From: Elusimicrobiota bacterium
Lineage (GTDB): Bacteria; Elusimicrobiota; Elusimicrobia; UBA1565; UBA9628
NCBI GenBank assembly: GCA_016212825.1
Contig: JACRDS010000121.1
Span: 1 to 50,463 of the forward strand
Length of the DNA: 50,463 nt
Direction of reading: 5' to 3'
In this document: positions 46,612 through 50,463 of the stretch, piece after piece
How positions within the stretch are numbered: the stretch's first letter is position 1
Layout of the letters: each line of letters opens with the position of its first letter
The notes under the pieces: model-generated
The model's database searches: none
What the model was told of the DNA's origin: nothing
The model's input: only the letters and a program-made list of their open reading frames with translations
Position numbers and translations under genes: made by a program

Positions 46612-47819
46612 CCCTTCCGGTTCTTCTTGAGGAAGTCCAGCAGGCCCGCGTACGCCTTGCGCAAGGTCTCTTCCTGCGGCAGGAACACCACGCGCAGGTG
46701 CCGGGTCCCCGGCTTCTCGCCGAAGCCCGAGCCGTGCACCGTCACCACGCCCGTCTCCCGGATCAAGCCCTTCACGAACTCCTCGTCCGGGCCCTTGATC
46801 TCCAGCTTCGGGAAGGCGTAGAAGGCCGCGTCCGCCTTCACGCAGGAGATGCCCGGCGCCGAGTTGAGCATCTCGTGGGTGATGTCGCGCCGGCGGATCA
46901 GCTTCTCGCGCACCGACGCGATGAAATCCTTCTGCCCGTCCAGGGCCGCCGTGATCGCGTGCTGCATCGGATGGCAGGCGCACAGCCGCGCGCGCAGCAG
47001 CTTGTTGATCGCCGCCACGTAGTCCTTGAGGAGGCCCTCATTGCCGCTCACGATGCCCCAGCCGATGCGCCAGCCCGGGGCCAGGAAGCCCTTGGACAAC
47101 CCGTTGAAGGTCACCACCGGAGCCTCGTGGTCCAAAGAGGCGATGGACACATGCGGCTTGTCCGAGAGGATCATCTTGTCGTAGATCTCGTCGGAGAAGA
47201 CCAGCACGCCCTTCTCCGCGGCGATGGCCAGGATCCTCTTGAGGGCCTGCCGGTCGTAGACCGCGCCCGTCGGGTTGTTCGGGTTGATCAGCACGATGGC
47301 CCGCGTCTTGGCGTCGATGCGCTTGCGGATGTCCTCCGGGTCGGGCTGCCAGCCCTTGGACTCGTCGAGGTAGTACGGCCGCGCCTCCGTCTCCAGCTTG
47401 GCCAGAACGGCTTCGTAGAGAGGATAGCCCGGGTAGGGGATGAGCACGTTGTCGCCCTTGTCCACCAGGGCGGTCAGGCACAGCTCGATGGCCTCGCTGC
47501 CCCCGCTGGTCACGAACACGTCGCGGATGTTCGCGATGCCGCAGCGCGCCGCCTCGCGCTCGATGGCCTTCACCGCGGCCGGGATGCCCGAGGAGCCCGA
47601 GTAGCCGTTGTGGTTGGCCTGCATGGCCCGGAGCACCGCCTCGATGAGGTGCGGCGGCGTCTCGAAGTCGAACTTGTTCGGGTCGCCGATGTTGAGGAAG
47701 AGCATCTCCTTGCCCGTCTTGGCCACCTCGTGGGCCAGGGCCACCACGTCGCGCACCGCGTAGGTGATGCCCAGCGTGCGCCGGGCCGGCCGGATGCCGG
47801 CGGAAAGAACGTGAGCCAT
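46608..47819 (-). CDS. Class I/II aminotransferase (alanine-type)
   Basis: A 403-residue PLP enzyme: NIGDPNKFDFETPPHLIEAV and NGYSGSSGIPA at the N-terminus, INPNNPTGAVY (about 178-188), FSDEIYDKM with D210, and the PLP lysine K243 in NGLSKGFLAPGWRIGW. The pattern is closest to AlaA-type alanine or aspartate aminotransferases of archaea and bacteria. AAAGGAGG before the ATG at 47819 sets the start. A hairpin lies in the leader at 47835-47852. Confidence 0.94.
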   Translation of the reverse strand: MAHVLSAGIRPARRTLGITYAVRDVVALAHEVAKTGKEMLFLNIGDPNKFDFETPPHLIEAVLRAMQANHNGYSGSSGIPAAVKAIEREAARCGIANIRDVFVTSGGSEAIELCLTALVDKGDNVLIPYPGYPLYEAVLAKLETEARPYYLDESKGWQPDPEDIRKRIDAKTRAIVLINPNNPTGAVYDRQALKRILAIAAEKGVLVFSDEIYDKMILSDKPHVSIASLDHEAPVVTFNGLSKGFLAPGWRIGWGIVSGNEGLLKDYVAAINKLLRARLCACHPMQHAITAALDGQKDFIASVREKLIRRRDITHEMLNSAPGISCVKADAAFYAFPKLEIKGPDEEFVKGLIRETGVVTVHGSGFGEKPGTRHLRVVFLPQEETLRKAYAGLLDFLKKNRKG

Positions 47820-47834
47820 GGAGCCTCCTTTGCG

Positions 47835-47852
47835 CTTGGTCACGAGACCAAG
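47835..47852. promoter_or_regulatory. Inverted repeat in the aminotransferase leader
   Basis: cttggtc (47835-47841) and gaccaag (47846-47852) around a 4-nt loop, just upstream of the ribosome binding site of the aminotransferase. It could be an operator or an mRNA hairpin. Confidence 0.4.
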
Positions 47853-47878
47853 AATATCATTTCCCCATTTTGTTTTGT

Positions 47879-47884
47879 TAGACT
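47879..47884 (+). promoter_or_regulatory. -10 box of the reductase gene
   Basis: TAGACT, 6 nt before the ATG at 47891; no ribosome binding site. The same box and spacing occur before the PilZ gene. Confidence 0.5.
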
Positions 47885-47890
47885 CAACCC

Positions 47891-48478
47891 ATGCGCCACC
47901 TCGTCCTCTACTGCCATCCCGACCCCAAGAGCCTCAACCACGCCATCTTCGAGGCCGTCGTGGAGGAACTGCGCGGCCTCGGCCACGAGGTCGTAGAGCG
48001 CGACCTCTACCAGACCGGCTTCTCCCCCATCCTGCGCAGCGTGGACCTCGCGCGCCTGGCCGCCGGGGAGATACCCGAGGACATCCAGGCCGAGCAGGAC
48101 GAGATCCGGGCCGCGGACTGCCTGGTCTTCATCTTCCCCATCTGGTGGACCGGCATGCCCGCCATGCTCAAAGGCTACATCGACCGCGTCTTCTCCCCGG
48201 GCTTCGCCTTCTCCGTTGCGGCCGAAGGCCCCCAGGGCCTGCTGGCCGGCAAGCGGGCGCTCGTCTTCAACACCACCGCCTTCCCCGAGACCTTCTACCG
48301 GCAGGCCGGCCTGGCCGAGAGCCTCGACGCCAACCTCGCCGGCGGCATCCTGCGCTTCTGCGGCGTCGAGGTCGCGGCGCACAAGTACTGCTGGGGCGTG
48401 CCCTTCACCGACAACGAGGAGCGCCAGGCCCAGCTCGCCGAGATCCGGGAGCTCGTGCGCGCCGAGGCGGCGCGTTGA
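47891..48478 (+). CDS. Flavodoxin-fold NAD(P)H oxidoreductase
   Basis: A 195-residue protein of the NAD(P)H-quinone reductase/KefF-MdaB group: HLVLYCHPDPKSLNHAIFE binds the FMN or FAD phosphate, FIFPIWWTGMPAMLKGYIDRV is the family core, and KRALVFNTTAFPE follows. It probably reduces quinones or electrophiles with two electrons. The Memo-AMMECR1 gene starts inside its stop (TTGA). Confidence 0.92.
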   Translation: MRHLVLYCHPDPKSLNHAIFEAVVEELRGLGHEVVERDLYQTGFSPILRSVDLARLAAGEIPEDIQAEQDEIRAADCLVFIFPIWWTGMPAMLKGYIDRVFSPGFAFSVAAEGPQGLLAGKRALVFNTTAFPETFYRQAGLAESLDANLAGGILRFCGVEVAAHKYCWGVPFTDNEERQAQLAEIRELVRAEAAR

Positions 48479-50010
48479 AAGGCCTCCTCCTCGCCCTGCT
48501 CCTGCCCGTCACAGCCGCGGCCGCCCCTTCCGGGAGCGGAGAACGCCTGCCCTCCAGGGACCGCGGGCCCTTGCCCGCAGACCGGGCCCCGGCCGTGGCC
48601 GGACAGTTCTACCCCGCCGACCCCGCGGAGCTCAGCCGGGCCGTGGACACCTATCTGTCCCAGGCCAAGGCCCCGGACAGGCTCCCCGGCCCGCTGATGG
48701 CCCTGGTCGTGCCCCATGCCGGCTACGAGTACTCCGCGCCCGTGGCCGCATTCGGCTACAAGGCCGTCTCCGGCCCCTACGACACGGTGGTCGTGATCGG
48801 CGCCGGGCACCGCAGCCGCGTGGAGGCCGCCGGGCTCTACGCCCGCGGCGCCTTCCTCACGCCCCTGGGCCGCGTGCCCGTAGACGAGGCCCTGGCCGCG
48901 CGCCTCATGAAAGGCTCGCCGGACCTGTTCCAGGACCGGCCCGACGCGCACCAAGGCGAGCACTCCATCGAGGTCCAGCTCCCCTTCCTCATCAGGCGCC
49001 TCAAGGCCGGCTGGAAGCTCCTGCCCGTGGTCATGAACACCGACGACCCCCGTGTCTGCGCGCGCGCGGGCGAGGCCCTGGCCGCAGCCCTGAAGGGCCG
49101 CAAGGCCCTCATCGTCGCCTCCTCGGACCTCTCCCACTACCCGCCGGCCGCCACCGCGGAGAAGGTGGACCGGGCCACGCTCAAGGCCCTGGAACGGCTC
49201 GACCCCGAGTTCTTCTGGCTCGCCAACCGCGTCATGATGGACCGCGGCGAGCGCGGGCTCGACACCACCTGGTGCGGCGAGTCAGCGGTCCTGGCGGCCA
49301 TGGCCGCGGCCAAGGCCCTGGGCGCGGACCGCGCCGTGCTCCTGCGCTACGCCCACTCCGGCTCCGCTCCGGCCGGAGACGACCGGCGCGTGGTCGGCTA
49401 CGCGGCCGCAGCCATGGTGCGCTCCGGCAAGCCGGCTTCCGCGGAGCCGTTACTCGACGAAGCCCAGAAGAAGTCCCTGCTGGCCCTAGCCCGCAGGACC
49501 GTGGCCGAGGGCGCCGAAGGCCGCCGGCCCGAGGCCCGGCTCTCCGACGACCCGGCCCTGAACCTGCCGGCCGCGGTCTTCGTCACCCTGAAGGAGCGCG
49601 GTCAGCTGCGCGGCTGCATCGGCACCACCGAGCCCCGCGCCACCCTGCGCGACGCCGTGGCCTCGGCCGCCTGGTCCGCCGCGTTCCAGGACCACCGCTT
49701 CCCCCCGGTAGCCAAGGGCGAGGTCGACGGCCTGCACCTGGAGGTCTCCATGCTCTCCCCGGCGCGGCCCGTGCCGGACGCCGGGAAAGTCATCCCCGGG
49801 AAGCACGGCGTCATCCTGTCCCAGGACGGACGCTCGGGGCTGTTCCTGCCCCAGGTCTGGGAGCAGATCCCGGACAAGGATGGCTTCCTGAGCGAGCTCT
49901 GCGCGCAGAAGGCCGGCCTGCCGCGCTCCTGCTGGAAGGACCCTAGGACCCGGATCGCGGTCTTCACGGTCGCGGCTTTCGATGAAGAGAAGGGGGGCGC
50001 GCCGCGGTAG
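48475..50010 (+). CDS. Memo (protein B) - AMMECR1 (protein A) fusion with signal peptide
   Basis: A 511-residue fusion. Residues about 37-300 are a Memo domain (AVAGQFYPAD, VPHAGYEYSAPVA, DAHQGEHSIEVQLPFL, SSDLSHYPP), and about 320-500 an AMMECR1 domain with the invariant LRGCIGT. These are proteins B and A of the AmmeMemoRadiSam system; the radical SAM partner is not in view. The start is TTG at 48475, overlapping the reductase stop; from there the first 18 residues (MKGLLLALLLPVTAAAA) read as a Sec signal peptide, which is unexpected for these normally cytosolic proteins. Confidence 0.9.
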   Translation: MKGLLLALLLPVTAAAAPSGSGERLPSRDRGPLPADRAPAVAGQFYPADPAELSRAVDTYLSQAKAPDRLPGPLMALVVPHAGYEYSAPVAAFGYKAVSGPYDTVVVIGAGHRSRVEAAGLYARGAFLTPLGRVPVDEALAARLMKGSPDLFQDRPDAHQGEHSIEVQLPFLIRRLKAGWKLLPVVMNTDDPRVCARAGEALAAALKGRKALIVASSDLSHYPPAATAEKVDRATLKALERLDPEFFWLANRVMMDRGERGLDTTWCGESAVLAAMAAAKALGADRAVLLRYAHSGSAPAGDDRRVVGYAAAAMVRSGKPASAEPLLDEAQKKSLLALARRTVAEGAEGRRPEARLSDDPALNLPAAVFVTLKERGQLRGCIGTTEPRATLRDAVASAAWSAAFQDHRFPPVAKGEVDGLHLEVSMLSPARPVPDAGKVIPGKHGVILSQDGRSGLFLPQVWEQIPDKDGFLSELCAQKAGLPRSCWKDPRTRIAVFTVAAFDEEKGGAPR

Positions 50011-50013
50011 GGC

Positions 50014-50463
50014 CTACGGCCTCTTCCTGGTCTGCTTCCGGGGCGCGGGCTTCTTCTGGGCCGCCACCGAATGGAGCCGCACCTCGGAGACCCGCCAGCG
50101 CGAACCCGAGAAGTCCACGGTGAAGTCGATGTCCACCTGGGCCAGAGGCTCCCGCCGCGCGAACAAGACGCAGCCTGAGAAGCGGTCGCGGTCGAGCTCG
50201 CGGATGGTGTCGACATCGAGCTTGCGCAGCTCCAGGAGCCAGGGACGTTTGGAGCCCGGCTCCAGGTAGGGCCAGGCGCCGGAGTCGCTCTCCCGGGCCA
50301 GCTTGGCCTCCACCACGGTCTGGAAGTTGGTCTGCGCGTCCATGAAGCTCATGGGCTCGCGGGCGTACGAGGGCGTCTCCTGCGCCTGCTGGGCCGCCTC
50401 GGGGAGCCCCTCGTCCGCTCCGGCCGCTGGCCGCTGGCCGGGGTCCAGATGCAGGAACGAGCC
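50014..50463 (-). CDS. Partial gene of unknown function (N-terminus outside window)
   Basis: The frame is open from the window edge at 50463 to the stop at 50014 (149 residues visible). The first part is Gln/Ala/Pro-rich and linker-like; the second (FQTVVEAKLARES, WLLELRKLDVDTIREL, GCVLFARREPLAQVDIDFTVDF) is a compact alpha/beta domain, ending in a Lys/Arg-rich tail. An internal ATG at 50352 could be taken as the start, but there is no ribosome binding site or -10 box there. Family not recognised. It converges with the Memo gene across 3 bp. Confidence 0.6.
   Translation of the reverse strand, partial: GSFLHLDPGQRPAAGADEGLPEAAQQAQETPSYAREPMSFMDAQTNFQTVVEAKLARESDSGAWPYLEPGSKRPWLLELRKLDVDTIRELDRDRFSGCVLFARREPLAQVDIDFTVDFSGSRWRVSEVRLHSVAAQKKPAPRKQTRKRP

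Noticed and set aside
1..50463. tRNA, rRNA, CRISPR arrays, riboswitches, replication origin
   Set aside because: Scanned by eye for cloverleaf ends, regular direct repeats with spacers, and known aptamer cores; nothing convincing was seen. A covariance-model search would be decisive.

Overview
The window is 50.5 kb of GC-rich bacterial chromosome (about two thirds G+C by eye), densely packed with about 56 genes on both strands and no rRNA, tRNA, CRISPR or phage structural genes. The gene mix suggests a Gram-negative-type bacterium: TolC and RND efflux proteins, several lipoproteins, many Sec signal peptides, and chains of genes overlapping by 4 bp. Two paralogous U32 proteins, many secreted proteins without recognisable relatives, and a Pro/Ala/Ser-rich exported multi-TM protein (29280-30659) fit an uncultured Elusimicrobiota-like lineage. 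That assignment is an inference from style, not a proven identification.

Layout. 1-9082: the tail of an unknown gene and two hairpins, then a leftward operon for an ECF sigma factor, a zinc-binding anti-sigma, thioredoxin, two tiny Cys-containing membrane proteins, TolC, an RND pump without an adaptor, a rhodanese, a DUF2892 protein and a secreted protein. A sensor histidine kinase with a Cys-rich tail diverges from it. 9170-17497: a small secreted-type domain protein, a transketolase-like enzyme, a lipoprotein, a cAMP-type binding protein, a GT39-like membrane protein with a TPR tail, and an ADP-forming acyl-CoA synthetase. 17518-23673: a U32 protein, a CHAP/NlpC-like secreted protein, and the leftward operon nifU-like / PHP / GDPD / nadA. 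23775-29201: a zinc-ribbon membrane protein, a DUF4015 glycosidase, an SseB/TPR protein, a PilZ protein and class II fructose-bisphosphate aldolase. 29280-36972: a multi-TM exported protein, XdhC with DUF6485, an OPT transporter with a GGQ release-factor-like protein, and a polysaccharide deacetylase with an acyltransferase. 37185-41140: a leftward locus with a PfkB-kinase remnant, fused 2-oxoacid dehydrogenase E1, lipoyl E2 and an ACP-like/phosphopantetheinyl transferase/TM fusion, without E3. 41194-50463: ssb, a second U32 protein, a GNAT, a truncated integron-type integrase followed by an AT-richer AbrB/Doc toxin-antitoxin pair, a cupin, an aminotransferase, a flavodoxin-fold reductase, and a Memo-AMMECR1 fusion carrying a signal peptide.

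Two patterns run across the whole window. First, about fifteen genes have a TANNNT box only 6-9 nt before the start codon and no ribosome binding site, which indicates widespread leaderless transcription; genes inside operons, and a few others, use a normal GGAGG. Second, inverted-repeat elements sit at gene 3' ends with host stop codons lying in or touching their arms (17452-17518, 20704-20820, 30737-30791, 36973-37172). A separate short palindrome family (arms CCTGCGG/CCGCAGG, 11-nt loop) is inserted in frame in the RND gene and sits at the break point of the kinase remnant.
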